From the NCBI GenBank assembly GCA_031551865.1, contig JAVBMY010000005.1, positions 124,001 to 188,000 of the forward strand: DNA of 64,000 nt, given 5' to 3'. Below, piece by piece: positions 53,938 through 63,529 of this stretch (positions are counted from its first letter, which is position 1; each line of letters opens with the position of its first letter). The position numbers were made by a program, and so were the translations under genes. Source of the stretch: Rikenella sp031551865. Lineage in GTDB: Bacteria > Bacteroidota > Bacteroidia > Bacteroidales > Rikenellaceae. Below the pieces are notes generated by a model that was given only the letters and a program-made list of their open reading frames with translations, was not told the origin of the DNA and searched no databases.

Positions 53938-55794
53938 ATGACAGACGCAGCAAACTACTCCGAAGAACACATCCGCACCCTCGACTGGAAAGAACACATC
54001 CGCCGCCGCCCCGGCATGTACATCGGCAAGCTCGGCGACGGCAGCCAGAGCGACGACGGCATCTACGTACTCATCAAAGAAGTGCTCGACAACTCGATCG
54101 ACGAACACATGATGGGATTCGGCACCGAGATCGCCCTCACCGTGGCCGACGGCACCGTCACCATCCGCGACTACGGGCGAGGCATCCCCCTCGGCAAGCT
54201 CGAAGAGGTCGCCTCGCGCATGAACACCGGCGCCAAATACGACTCCAAAGCCTTCAAGAAATCCGTCGGGCTGAACGGCGTCGGCATCAAAGCCGTCAAC
54301 GCCCTGAGTTCCAGCTTTATTATCAGCTCCGCGCGCGAGGGCGAACAGCGCACCATCGAGTTCGCCGCCGGCGAAAAACAGGCCGAACAGACCCTGCAAA
54401 GCCACGCCAAGAACGGCACCACTGTCAGCTTCACCGCCGACACCGCCATCTTCGGCGACTACAGCTACAACTTCGAGTACATCGAAGCGCTCTTGAAAAA
54501 CTACACCTACCTCAACACCGGGCTCACGATCACTTTCAACGGCGTGCCCTACGTGTCGAAGAACGGCCTCTTGGACCTGCTCACCGACAGTGTCAGCGAC
54601 GAGTTCCTCTACCCGCCCATCCACCTGAGCGGCGACGACATCGAGATCGCCCTCACCCACGGCGCCGGCTACAACGAGAGCTACTACTCGTTCGTCAACG
54701 GCCAGCACACCACCCAGGGCGGAACCCACCAGGCCGCTTTCCGCGAAGCCGTTGCCAAGACCATCAAGGAATTTTACAAAAAAGAGTTCGACGCCTCAGA
54801 CATCCGCACCTCGATCATCGCCGCCATCTCGATCAAAGTCGAGGAGCCCGTGTTCGAATCGCAGACTAAGACCAAACTCGGCTCGCGCGAGATGTCGCCC
54901 GGCGGCGTCACGGTACGCAACTTCGTGGTCGATTTCCTGAAGGAAAAGCTCGACAACTACCTGCACCGCCACCCCGAGACGGCCGACATCCTGCTCAAGA
55001 AGATCCAGGAGTCTGAAAAAGAGCGCAAAGCCATCAGCGGCATCCAGAAAAAAGCGCGCGAATTCGCCAAGAAAGCCTCGCTGCACAACAAAAAACTGCG
55101 CGACTGCCGCGTCCACCTGGGCGACAAGCACGAACGGGCCGAAGAGTCGTGCATCTTCATCACCGAGGGTGACTCGGCCAGCGGCTCGATCACCAAATCG
55201 CGCGACGTGAACACCCAAGCCGTGTTCAGCCTGCGGGGCAAGCCCCTGAATACCTTCGGGCTCACCAAAAAAATCGTCTACGAGAACGAAGAGTTTAACC
55301 TGCTGCAGGCCGCCCTCAACATCGAGGAGGACATGGAAAACCTGCGCTACAACAAAGTGATCATCGCCACCGATGCCGACGTCGACGGCATGCACATCCG
55401 GCTGCTGATGATCACCTTCTTCCTGCAATTCTTCCCCGACATCATCCGCGGCGAACACCTCTACGTGCTGCAAACCCCGTTGTTCCGCGTGCGCAACAAA
55501 AAACAGACCGTATACTGCTACTCCGAGGCCGAGCGCGACGCCGCCGTCCGCAAGCTCGGCGCCTCGCCCGAGATCACCCGGTTCAAGGGTCTGGGCGAGA
55601 TATCGCCCGACGAATTCAAAGGCTTCATCGGCGAGGACATCCGGCTCGAAAAAGTGCGCATGACCAAGGCCGACCCCATCGCCGACCTGCTCGAATTCTA
55701 CATGGGCAAGAACACCTCGGAGCGCCAGAACTTCATCATCGACAACCTGCGTTTCGAAGAGGACGTGGTGGAAAGCGCCGAAGAGGCCGTATAA
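53938..55794 (+). CDS. parE: DNA topoisomerase IV subunit B
   Basis: 618 residues. ATPase subunit of the decatenating topoisomerase. GHKL motifs are LDNSIDEHMMGFG, RDYGRGIPLGKL and GLNGVGIKAVNALS. The Toprim domain has FITEGDSASGSITKSRDVNT and IIATDADVDGMHIRLLMIT. It is closer to ParE than GyrB: the SLRGKPLNTFG form is typical of topoisomerase IV and parC follows in the same direction. Confidence 0.93.
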   Translation: MTDAANYSEEHIRTLDWKEHIRRRPGMYIGKLGDGSQSDDGIYVLIKEVLDNSIDEHMMGFGTEIALTVADGTVTIRDYGRGIPLGKLEEVASRMNTGAKYDSKAFKKSVGLNGVGIKAVNALSSSFIISSAREGEQRTIEFAAGEKQAEQTLQSHAKNGTTVSFTADTAIFGDYSYNFEYIEALLKNYTYLNTGLTITFNGVPYVSKNGLLDLLTDSVSDEFLYPPIHLSGDDIEIALTHGAGYNESYYSFVNGQHTTQGGTHQAAFREAVAKTIKEFYKKEFDASDIRTSIIAAISIKVEEPVFESQTKTKLGSREMSPGGVTVRNFVVDFLKEKLDNYLHRHPETADILLKKIQESEKERKAISGIQKKAREFAKKASLHNKKLRDCRVHLGDKHERAEESCIFITEGDSASGSITKSRDVNTQAVFSLRGKPLNTFGLTKKIVYENEEFNLLQAALNIEEDMENLRYNKVIIATDADVDGMHIRLLMITFFLQFFPDIIRGEHLYVLQTPLFRVRNKKQTVYCYSEAERDAAVRKLGASPEITRFKGLGEISPDEFKGFIGEDIRLEKVRMTKADPIADLLEFYMGKNTSERQNFIIDNLRFEEDVVESAEEAV

Positions 55795-55838
55795 TTCCCG
55801 GACACCATCCCGAAGTACGTAGCCGGGCGAGTTGATGC

Positions 55839-55938
55839 GTCATCCCGAATGAAGCCGGGGAATCCGGGCCGAAATAGTTACGAAGCCAAATTCTTCGCAA
55901 TTTTCAGGCCCGGATTCCCCGGCTTCATTCGGGATGAC
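55839..55938. repeat. Dispersed palindrome, class A, perfect 32-bp arms
   Basis: Arms 55839-55870 and 55907-55938 are exact complements, starting GTCATCCCGAATGAAGCCGG. The AATG / CATT segment replaces AGCG / CGCT of other copies on both sides. It lies between parE and parC. Confidence 0.9.
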
Positions 55939-56033
55939 ATATAGAGAACTCGACTTGCGCGGAGCCTTCACCACAGGAGCAAAGCATTATTGCCGCCTTA
56001 GATAAAATTATTGTTCGTTTCGGGGCGTTTGCG

Positions 56034-56041
56034 TACCTTTG
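56034..56041 (+). promoter_or_regulatory. parC: -7 promoter box for parC
   Basis: TACCTTTG, a full match. It overlaps the TTG at 56039, which therefore cannot be the start. Confidence 0.7.
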
Positions 56042-56076
56042 CCAAAGCACCGACGAGAGCACATTCCCGCCATCCG

Positions 56077-56087
56077 CCCCCCCCCCC
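56077..56087 (+). repeat. C11 tract before the parC start codon
   Basis: Eleven consecutive C in the leader, ending 5 bases before the ATG at 56093. Confidence 0.8.
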
Positions 56088-56092
56088 GAAAA

Positions 56093-59029
56093 ATGAGTAC
56101 CGAAGAAGACATCACGCAAGACGAACCGACATACGACGCAGTTCCGCACCCCGGCGATTACACCGAAGCCGCCGGAGCCGAAGCGGGACTTGACACCGAC
56201 GAATACGAAGAAGGGGCAGCCGGGCTGGAAAGCGGCCCCACAGACCCCTATGCCGGAGCCGAAGAAAATTTCGACAGCCCGGCCACCGACGGCGGCGAGC
56301 CCGGCGCAGCGAGCCGTTTTGCCCGCCTCACCGACGAAGCGGCCGCCCATAAGCTCACCGGCATGTACAAAGACTGGTTCTTGGACTACGCCTCGTACGT
56401 GATCCTCGAACGCGCCGTGCCCCACCTCGAAGACGGGCTGAAACCCGTGCAACGCCGGATCTTGCACGCCATGCGCCGCATGGACGACGGCCGCTACAAC
56501 AAAGTGGCCAACATCATCGGCTTCACCATGCAGTTCCACCCCCACGGCGACGCCTCGATCGGCGATGCGCTCGTGCAACTGGGACAGAAAGACCTGCTGA
56601 TCGACACCCAGGGCAACTGGGGCAACATCCTCACGGGCGACAGCGCCGCCGCGCCACGCTACATCGAAGCACGGCTCTCAAAACTCGCCCTCGACGTGGT
56701 GTTCAACCCCAAGACCACCGAATGGATGCTCTCCTACGACGGCCGCAACCAGGAGCCCGTCACCCTGCCCGTCAAATTCCCGTTGCTGCTGGCTCAGGGC
56801 GTCGAAGGCATCGCCGTCGGCCTGGCCTCGAAAATCCTGCCCCACAACTTCATCGAACTGCTCGAAGCCTCGGTCGACTACCTGCGCGGCAAGGAGTTCA
56901 CCCTCTACCCCGATTTCCCCACAGGCGGCCAGATCGACGTGGGTAACTACCGCGACGGCCTGCGCGGCGGCTCGGTCAAAGTGCGCGCCAAGATCACCAA
57001 GCGCGACCACCGCACGCTCGCCATCACCGAAATCCCCTACGGCAAAAACACCGGTTCGCTCATCGAGTCGATCCTCAAAGCCAACGAAAAAGGCAAGATC
57101 AAAGTCCGCAAAGTCGAAGACAACACCGCCGCCGAAGTCGAGATCCTCGTGCACCTGACCAACGACGTGTCGCCCGACAAGACCATCGACGCCCTCTACG
57201 CTTTCACCGACTGCGAAGTATCGATATCGCCCAACTCGTGCGTGATCTGCGACCACCGGCCGCTGTTCCTCGGCATGAGCGAGATGCTGCGCCGCTCGGT
57301 CGAAAACACCAAAGGCCTGTTAAGGCGCGAACTCGAAATCCGCCTGCACGAACTGGCCGAAGAGTGGCACTTCAGCTCGCTGGAGCGTATCTTCATCGAG
57401 AACCGCATCTACAATACCATCGAGGAGTGCGAAACCTGGGAATCCGTAATCGAGACCATCGACCGCGGGCTCGATCCCTTCAAACCGCAACTCAAGCGCG
57501 AAGTCACCCGCGAGGACATCACCCGCCTGACCGAAATCAAGATCAAACGCATCTCGAAGTTCGACAGCTTCCGCGCCGACGAGCAGATCCGCTCGATCGA
57601 GGAAGAGATGGCGCAGGTGCGCCACCACCTCGACACGCTGGTCGACTACACCGTCAAATATTACCAGGGCATCCTGAAGAAATACGGCAAAGGGCGCGAA
57701 CGCCTGACCGAGATCCGCAGTTTCGACACCATCGAGGCCGCCAAGGTGGTGGTGGCCAACGCCAAGCTCTACGTCAACCGCGAGGAAGGGTTCTACGGTA
57801 TCGGCAACGCCATGAAAAAAGAGGAATTCGTGTGCGACTGCTCCGACATCGACGACGTGATCCTTTTCAACAACAACGGCAAATACATCATCACGAAAGT
57901 GAGCGAGAAAGCCTTCTTCAGCAAACACATCAAATACATCGGCGTGTTCAAGAAGAGCGACGAGCGCACCATCTACAACGTCCTGTACCGCGACGGTGCC
58001 AAAGGACCCATCATGATGAAGCGCTGCGCCATCACCAGCGTCACCCGCGACCGCGAATACGACATCACCAAAGGTACGCCGGGAAGCGACATCCTGTACA
58101 TGAGCGTTAACCCCAACGGCGAGGCCGAAACCCTGAAGATATACTTCAAACCGCGCCCGAGGCTCAAAAAACTGGTCGTCGATCTGAACTTCGGCGAACT
58201 GGCCATCAAGGGTCGCGCCTCGCAGGGCAACCTGTTCTCGCGTTTCGGCATCCACAAGATCGTGATGAAAGAGCGCGGCTCATCGACCCTCGGTGGGCAG
58301 AATATCTGGTTCGACCACGACATCCGCCGCCTGAATACCGACGGGCGCGGCGAACTGCTCGGCGAATTCGCCGGCGACGACCGCATCATCGTCTTCACGC
58401 CCGACGGCTCGTACCACACCTGCGGCTACGACCTGGTACAGCACTTTCCCGAGACGATCACCCGGGTCGAGAAATACGACCCCGAGCGCGTCTATACCGC
58501 CATTTACATCGACACCAAGCAGGGGCTACACTACATCGAACGCTTCACAGCCGAGCAGAGTGACCAGAAACCGCAGCAATTCGTCGACCCCGAAAACCAG
58601 TTCGTCGCCCTCAGCCGCGACGCTTATCCGGTGGTCGAGTTGCACTACGGCGGAAAATACAAAGGCCGTTCGAACGAAGTGATCGATGCCTCGGAATTCA
58701 TCGGAGTGAAGAGCCACCGCGCCAAAGGCAAACGCCTCTCGAACCTGACCCTCGAAAAAGTGGTCTGGCTCGAACCCCTGCAAAAAGAGACTCCCCCGGG
58801 CACAGGCGGAACGAGTACCGGCATTACCGGCGAAAGCAACGCCGATGGTCAGGTGAGTCCGGTCCCTAACGCCATGTCGGGTGCAAACGCAGGCACAAGC
58901 GGCGCGGTTCCGGACGGAGCACCCGGTGCCACCGCTCCGGCAGACAAGTCGGTCGCACCCCCTGCCGGGGAAAACGAACCCGCCCCGGCGCCCATTATCG
59001 CCGAAGACGGCCAGATGGAGTTGTTTTAA
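56093..59029 (+). CDS. parC: DNA topoisomerase IV subunit A
   Basis: 978 residues, longer than the roughly 750 of E. coli ParC. A disordered acidic head (about 1-75) is followed by the catalytic core: EDGLKPVQRRILHAMRRMDD, FHPHGDASIGDALVQL and the active-site Tyr in AAAPRYIEARLSK. The beta-pinwheel C-terminal domain then gives way to a Gly/Ala/Pro-rich tail (about 905-978) ending in MELF. It cuts and rejoins DNA with ParE. The ATG at 56093 (MSTEEDITQ) is preferred because the longer frame starts with a TTG inside the -7 box. It has its own promoter in addition to any readthrough from parE. Confidence 0.94.
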   Translation: MSTEEDITQDEPTYDAVPHPGDYTEAAGAEAGLDTDEYEEGAAGLESGPTDPYAGAEENFDSPATDGGEPGAASRFARLTDEAAAHKLTGMYKDWFLDYASYVILERAVPHLEDGLKPVQRRILHAMRRMDDGRYNKVANIIGFTMQFHPHGDASIGDALVQLGQKDLLIDTQGNWGNILTGDSAAAPRYIEARLSKLALDVVFNPKTTEWMLSYDGRNQEPVTLPVKFPLLLAQGVEGIAVGLASKILPHNFIELLEASVDYLRGKEFTLYPDFPTGGQIDVGNYRDGLRGGSVKVRAKITKRDHRTLAITEIPYGKNTGSLIESILKANEKGKIKVRKVEDNTAAEVEILVHLTNDVSPDKTIDALYAFTDCEVSISPNSCVICDHRPLFLGMSEMLRRSVENTKGLLRRELEIRLHELAEEWHFSSLERIFIENRIYNTIEECETWESVIETIDRGLDPFKPQLKREVTREDITRLTEIKIKRISKFDSFRADEQIRSIEEEMAQVRHHLDTLVDYTVKYYQGILKKYGKGRERLTEIRSFDTIEAAKVVVANAKLYVNREEGFYGIGNAMKKEEFVCDCSDIDDVILFNNNGKYIITKVSEKAFFSKHIKYIGVFKKSDERTIYNVLYRDGAKGPIMMKRCAITSVTRDREYDITKGTPGSDILYMSVNPNGEAETLKIYFKPRPRLKKLVVDLNFGELAIKGRASQGNLFSRFGIHKIVMKERGSSTLGGQNIWFDHDIRRLNTDGRGELLGEFAGDDRIIVFTPDGSYHTCGYDLVQHFPETITRVEKYDPERVYTAIYIDTKQGLHYIERFTAEQSDQKPQQFVDPENQFVALSRDAYPVVELHYGGKYKGRSNEVIDASEFIGVKSHRAKGKRLSNLTLEKVVWLEPLQKETPPGTGGTSTGITGESNADGQVSPVPNAMSGANAGTSGAVPDGAPGATAPADKSVAPPAGENEPAPAPIIAEDGQMELF

Positions 59030-59067
59030 CGAAACCGCCAGGTACCCTGTGAGCGCCTTGTCCCGTG

Positions 59068-59165
59068 TTGTCCCGAGCATAGACGGGGATCAGGGAAACA
59101 CCCGCAAAGAACTTGCGCTACACTACCTGTTTCCCCAGGCCTCTTGGCTATGGCCCGGAGCGACA
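59068..59165. repeat. Decayed class A palindrome
   Basis: It starts TTGTCCCGAGCATAG and ends CTATGGCCCGGAGCGACA, with an inner GTTTCCC pairing. The arms have many mismatches. Confidence 0.5.
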
Positions 59166-59174
59166 CTCAAAATC

Positions 59175-59302
59175 CGTCATTACGAAGGCGGAGTGTACTC
59201 TGAGCAAAACCGAATGGGGATCGGGCAGGCTCCGCAATCCCCGGGGAGCATCGTAAAAACACAGGGAGATTGCCACGCCGTTTTCAACAGTTCGCAATGG
59301 CG
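59175..59302. repeat. Decayed class B palindrome before aroK
   Basis: It starts CGTCATTACGAAGGCGG and ends GTTCGCAATGGCG, 23 bases before the aroK ATG, so aroK's leader is largely repeat. Confidence 0.55.
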
Positions 59303-59324
59303 AGAATCTAAATACGCGAAGGAT

Positions 59325-59858
59325 ATGAAAATCTTCCTCATAGGGTATATGGGCAGCGGCAAGACGACCCTCGGGCGTTTGATGGCCTCCCGTCTGAACT
59401 ACCCGTTCGTCGACCTCGACACCCTGATCGAAGAGAGCGAAGACACCACCATCCCCGCCCTGTTCGCCAGCCCCGGCGGCGAAGCCAGATTCCGCGAGCT
59501 CGAACGCTACTACCTCGAAAAGTGTATGGCGTACGAAGACGTGCTGGTATCGACCGGCGGCGGTACCCCCTGCTTCGGCGATAATATGGAACGGATGAAC
59601 GACCAAGGACTGACGATCTACCTACGCTTTTCGCCCCGGACCCTCGCCGAACGGCTGACCAAAGCCCGCACCCGGCGCCCGCTGATCGATGGAAAAAGCC
59701 CCGACGAACTGCTGGCCTATATCGAAGAAACATTACCCGCCCGCGAAACGTATTATAATAAAGCCAACGTCATCATCGACACCCCCCCGCGCGACGTGAA
59801 CCGGATCCTCGACATTATCGGGCCCTACTTTGCAACCACCAACCAACCTAACCCATAA
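59325..59858 (+). CDS. aroK: Shikimate kinase
   Basis: 177 residues. It phosphorylates shikimate in aromatic amino-acid synthesis. Motifs are LIGYMGSGKTTLGRLMA (P-loop 9-16), FVDLDTLIEESED, RFRELERYYLE and VSTGGGTPC. The frame continues far upstream through repeats and the parC tail, but MKIFLIGYMGSGK at 59325 is the family start. The DUF3298 genes follow 15 bases later. Confidence 0.95.
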   Translation: MKIFLIGYMGSGKTTLGRLMASRLNYPFVDLDTLIEESEDTTIPALFASPGGEARFRELERYYLEKCMAYEDVLVSTGGGTPCFGDNMERMNDQGLTIYLRFSPRTLAERLTKARTRRPLIDGKSPDELLAYIEETLPARETYYNKANVIIDTPPRDVNRILDIIGPYFATTNQPNP

Positions 59859-59873
59859 AACACCTTCCCGCAC

Positions 59874-60701
59874 ATGAAAACACGCCTGTTCCTTACCGGT
59901 GCCTTATTGGCCGGCGTCGCCACCCTCATTTCTTGCAGCCGGCCGAAACCGTCATTCACGACCGAAACGCTCACTTTCGAAGATTCGTCCCGCCGCGACC
60001 AGGGGTTGCAAGCCGGTGTAAAATTCGTCAGAATGACCGCCGACGACGAGGCCCTGGCCCCGCTGGCCGCCGCCTTCAACGCCGCTGTCCTGAACTTTTT
60101 TGCCCAAGACCTCACCCTCACCGACAGCACCGGACAAATCCACGCCATCACCGATTTCAACAGCATCAAGGCCAACCTCGCCGCCCTGATGGAACAGAAC
60201 CTGGCCGACAGCCTGCTCTTTTCGTACTACGGCGAATGCAACCAAATCCACACCAACGGCCAACTCCTGTCGCTCTCCATGACCTGCAGTTTCTATTTCG
60301 GCGGCGCCCACGGCATGAACCGCTGCAACTACAAAAACTTCGACATGGAGACCGGGCAAGTGCTCACCGCCGGAGAATTCCTGGCCGATACCGCACGGTT
60401 CATCTCGCTGGCCAAACAACTCTACGAAGAAACCCACGCCGGACAACCCATCCCCTCGTTCGAAGAGCTCGGCAGCAACATTCCCCTTCCGACTAACATC
60501 CTGTTCACCGACACGGGCATACACCTGCAATACAATCCCTACGAAATCGCCCCCTACTCCGAAGGCTACATCATGCTCGACATCCCGTATTCGACGCTCA
60601 ACAAATACAACATGCTGAAGCCCGAATTCGCGGCAAAATACCTGCCCGAGAACGCCGTCTGGACCCGGAAAAGCGCCGGCCAGCCCCAAGAAAACGCGTA
60701 A
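59874..60701 (+). CDS. DUF3298-type lipoprotein, paralogue A
   Basis: 275 residues. The lipobox is TLISC (Cys20). The fold of RsiV/DUF3298 proteins is shown by SFYFGGAHGMNRCNYKNFDM and HLQYNPYEIAPYSEGYIMLD, then IPYSTLNK. RsiV-type domains bind lysozyme in some Firmicutes, but such a role here is not shown. It starts 15 bases after aroK and is the first of three related genes. The second starts one base after its stop. Confidence 0.85.
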   Translation: MKTRLFLTGALLAGVATLISCSRPKPSFTTETLTFEDSSRRDQGLQAGVKFVRMTADDEALAPLAAAFNAAVLNFFAQDLTLTDSTGQIHAITDFNSIKANLAALMEQNLADSLLFSYYGECNQIHTNGQLLSLSMTCSFYFGGAHGMNRCNYKNFDMETGQVLTAGEFLADTARFISLAKQLYEETHAGQPIPSFEELGSNIPLPTNILFTDTGIHLQYNPYEIAPYSEGYIMLDIPYSTLNKYNMLKPEFAAKYLPENAVWTRKSAGQPQENA

Positions 60702-60702
60702 T

Positions 60703-61542
60703 ATGGCCAAGGGAGGGTTACTCGTAGCAGCTATCTGTTGCGCCACGGCCGTACTGCCGGCCGGTGCCGCCGCCAAAAGCGCCGTACCGGTAAAGATCGT
60801 GCCCAAACTCTATTATTACGAGCGGAACGACAGCCTGAGGGCCAACCTCTACTACCCGCAGATGACCGCCCTCGCTCCCGAAGGCGAGAAAATGGCCCGC
60901 ACATTCAACGGTGTCGTGTTCGAGACCTACGGACTGTGTAACTACCTTGCCACCGGTATCGAGCTTCCGGCAGCCACCGGCGCACAGACCCTCGAACTGG
61001 TCGTGCAGACCATGATGCACCGCGCGTTGCGTACCGGCAATCCCTACTGCTACGACACCCATTGGCAAGTCTTCCAGTACCACCGGATTATCTCGTTGCA
61101 ATTCCGTCATGCGCTCAGCATAGACGGCCAAAACGCGGACATCACCTTATTCCTCAATTTCGATATGGAAACCGGTGAATTCCTCGCCGACGATTATACT
61201 GCGCTCGACTCCACGCGTCTGGTAGCCACCGCCCAACAGATCTGCCGCGAAGAATACGACATCGTCCGCAAAACGGAACAAAGACTCACCGCCGAAGATA
61301 AAGCAGGCCGCCCCGAACTTCCCGTGAACATAGGTTTTATCGGCTGGGGTATCCATTTCCGGGCGTTCCGGCTTTTCCCCTATGTGCCCCTCGATGCGAA
61401 TGTAACTATACCCTATGCCCTGGCCGAAAGAAAAGGTATCTTCAACCCCGGGTTCTCAGAGAAAGATGGCCAATACCCCAAACTGAGAATCCCGAAATCA
61501 CAGGTTCCGACCCGCAAAGAAGACATGGTGATCTATTATTAA
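60703..61542 (+). CDS. DUF3298-type exported protein, paralogue B (diverged)
   Basis: 279 residues. The signal peptide ends near AGAAAKS (about 24), with no lipobox. It keeps the architecture of its neighbours (LNFDMETGEFLADDYTALDS, LPVNIGFIGWGIHFRAFRLF, then VTIPYALAE), but the FxxGGAHG motif of A and C is replaced by HALSIDGQNADI and YEIAPYS by FRLFPYV. If the glycine motif forms the ligand site, this copy has lost it. Confidence 0.8.
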   Translation: MAKGGLLVAAICCATAVLPAGAAAKSAVPVKIVPKLYYYERNDSLRANLYYPQMTALAPEGEKMARTFNGVVFETYGLCNYLATGIELPAATGAQTLELVVQTMMHRALRTGNPYCYDTHWQVFQYHRIISLQFRHALSIDGQNADITLFLNFDMETGEFLADDYTALDSTRLVATAQQICREEYDIVRKTEQRLTAEDKAGRPELPVNIGFIGWGIHFRAFRLFPYVPLDANVTIPYALAERKGIFNPGFSEKDGQYPKLRIPKSQVPTRKEDMVIYY

Positions 61543-61559
61543 CCAAAAAAACAGAGGAT

Positions 61560-62426
61560 ATGAGAAAAACCACACTGCTCCCCCTGATCGGAATCGTGGC
61601 CGCCACGCTTTCCGTACAGGCCACGGCCAAAAAAGCCCCCGCCGACAAGTTTGCCATCGAGTCGCAACGGCTCGTCTACGAACGCGACAACGCAGGCATC
61701 GAAGTGCTTTACCCGCAGATGGAAGCTATCGATTCTTCGGTTAACGCCCTTGAGGAAAGTTTCAACGCCACGGTCTACGGCCTGATGTACAGATTCAGCA
61801 CCGACAACCTCTCGCGCAGTATTCTAATGCCGCCCGTCACCGACAAGCGGACGCTCGACCACATGATCCTCAGCGCCGCGGCGCAAGCCAAAACCGACGG
61901 CGAGGAAGTCACCGGCGACCCCTTCCCCTACAACTATTACACCACCTGGCAGACCTTCTCGAACGACAAGGTCGTGTCGCTGTTTTTCGACCAATTCATC
62001 TACCAGGGCGGCGCCCACGGTATCAAACAGGCGACGATCGTCAACTTCGACCCCGCCACCGGCCAGGCGTTCGACGTGCGCGACCACATTCGCGACACCG
62101 TCCGTTTTATGGAGCTCGCCCGCAAGGCCTACATGAAAGAGAACAAACTCAAAGACCCCGTGTTCAAGACACAGACCGGATTCTTCATGGAGCTCGACCA
62201 GTTGCCCATGCCCGAGAACATCGGTTTCGTGGCCCAAGGCGTGCTATTGTTCTACAACGTCTACGAGATCGCCCCCTACTCGCGCGGCCCGGTGACCATA
62301 GTAATCCCCTACTCGGCCTTCAGGGACGGCGTGATCCATCCCAACTTCACCGCCGCAGGCATGAAGAAATCAGGTTACAAAGAGTTCGAGGACAAATCTA
62401 CCGCTGCCACGAAAATAAAGAAATAG
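61560..62426 (+). CDS. DUF3298-type exported protein, paralogue C
   Basis: 288 residues with a signal peptide (cleavage near VQATAKK, about 24) and no lipobox. DUF3298 motifs are FDQFIYQGGAHGIKQATIVN, PENIGFVAQGVLLFYNVYEI and APYSRGPVTIVIPY. It is the most canonical of the three. It starts 18 bases after paralogue B. A class A palindrome follows, so the operon is aroK (perhaps) plus A, B and C. Confidence 0.85.
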   Translation: MRKTTLLPLIGIVAATLSVQATAKKAPADKFAIESQRLVYERDNAGIEVLYPQMEAIDSSVNALEESFNATVYGLMYRFSTDNLSRSILMPPVTDKRTLDHMILSAAAQAKTDGEEVTGDPFPYNYYTTWQTFSNDKVVSLFFDQFIYQGGAHGIKQATIVNFDPATGQAFDVRDHIRDTVRFMELARKAYMKENKLKDPVFKTQTGFFMELDQLPMPENIGFVAQGVLLFYNVYEIAPYSRGPVTIVIPYSAFRDGVIHPNFTAAGMKKSGYKEFEDKSTAATKIKK

Positions 62427-62442
62427 AGGCCAGACACTACAT

Positions 62443-62546
62443 GTCATCCCGGGCGTAGCCGGGGGACCTTTTCAATGATATTACTGGCAGTTATTGTTCC
62501 TGTCGATTGTTTTTTGAAAAAGTCCCCCGGCTACGCCCGGAATGAC
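62443..62546. repeat. Dispersed palindrome, class A
   Basis: It starts GTCATCCCGGGCGTAGCCGG and ends GGCTACGCCCGGAATGAC, with one mismatch in the outer stem. It lies between the DUF3298 genes and the prenyltransferase gene. Confidence 0.85.
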
Positions 62547-62647
62547 GTTCAACAGAAACCTCCCCGACACCTTCGTTTTCCGGGAATAACTAAAAACAGC
62601 GGCTGCTAAAAGCATCGCTCTCAATAATATAGACGCAACCCAACGCT

Positions 62648-63517
62648 ATGAAAAAATACCTCTCGCTCGTGCGTTTCTCGCACACCGTTTTCGGCCTTCC
62701 GTTCGCTCTGATCGGCTACACGATGGGCGTGTGCGTAGCCGGATTCTCGTGGTGGACACTGGCGGGGGTACTGCTCTGCATGGTCTTCGCACGCAACGCG
62801 GCGATGGGATTCAACCGACTGGCCGACAGTGCCTTCGACGCGCAAAACGAACGCACCGCCAAGCGCGAGATCCCCGCAGGGAAAATCTCGCCGCTGAGCG
62901 CCTCGATTTTCGTGATGGCCAACGGCCTGCTCTTCATCGCAGCGACCTTTCTGTTCGAAGTGAACGGCGAGTGGAACCCGTGGCCCTTCCTCGGTTCGCC
63001 CCTGGTGCTCGCCATCCTGCTCGGCTACAGCTACACCAAACGCTTCACCGCCCTGTGCCACATTATCCTCGGAATCGGGCTGGGCATCGCCCCGGCGGCG
63101 GCCTATATCGCCGCAACCGGTACCCTGACCCCGGCCATCGGCGTGCTGTCGCTCCTGGTGCTGACCTGGGTGGCCGGGTTCGACATCATCTACGCCCTTC
63201 AGGATGCCGAATTCGACCGTTCGCACCGCCTGCACTCCATCCCTGCGAAGCTGGGAATCAGGGGAGCGCTCACGGTCAGTGCCGGACTGCACGTGATCAC
63301 CGCCGCCTTGGTCGTATGGTTCGGCCTCCTGATCCACGGTAACTTATGTTACTGGATCGGTGCGCTCCTGTTCATCGTTGCCCTGATCCGGCAACACACC
63401 ATAGTCAGCCCCCGCGACCTGAGCCGCGTGGACATGGCTTTCGGTACCCTCAACGGCATCGCCAGTGTCGGCTTTGCCCTGCTGGTAATCCTCGACTTCG
63501 TACAGCGGCAGTGTTAG
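62648..63517 (+). CDS. UbiA-family prenyltransferase (MqnP-like)
   Basis: 289 residues with about eight membrane helices. The two aspartate motifs are NRLADSAFDAQNERT (about 56) and LQDAEFDRSHRLHS (about 186). The start VRFSHTVFGLPFALIGYTMG is like the sub-family annotated as 4-hydroxybenzoate polyprenyltransferase, which in menaquinone-making bacteria includes MqnP of the futalosine route. Ubiquinone synthesis is not expected in this phylum, so a menaquinone role fits better. That is inference, as no other mqn genes are in the window. Confidence 0.85.
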   Translation: MKKYLSLVRFSHTVFGLPFALIGYTMGVCVAGFSWWTLAGVLLCMVFARNAAMGFNRLADSAFDAQNERTAKREIPAGKISPLSASIFVMANGLLFIAATFLFEVNGEWNPWPFLGSPLVLAILLGYSYTKRFTALCHIILGIGLGIAPAAAYIAATGTLTPAIGVLSLLVLTWVAGFDIIYALQDAEFDRSHRLHSIPAKLGIRGALTVSAGLHVITAALVVWFGLLIHGNLCYWIGALLFIVALIRQHTIVSPRDLSRVDMAFGTLNGIASVGFALLVILDFVQRQC

Positions 63518-63529
63518 CCGCCCCGGGGG

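Noticed and set aside
56039..56092. Longer ParC N-terminus from TTG
   Set aside because: The TTG lies inside the -7 box TACCTTTG and could not be transcribed from that promoter.
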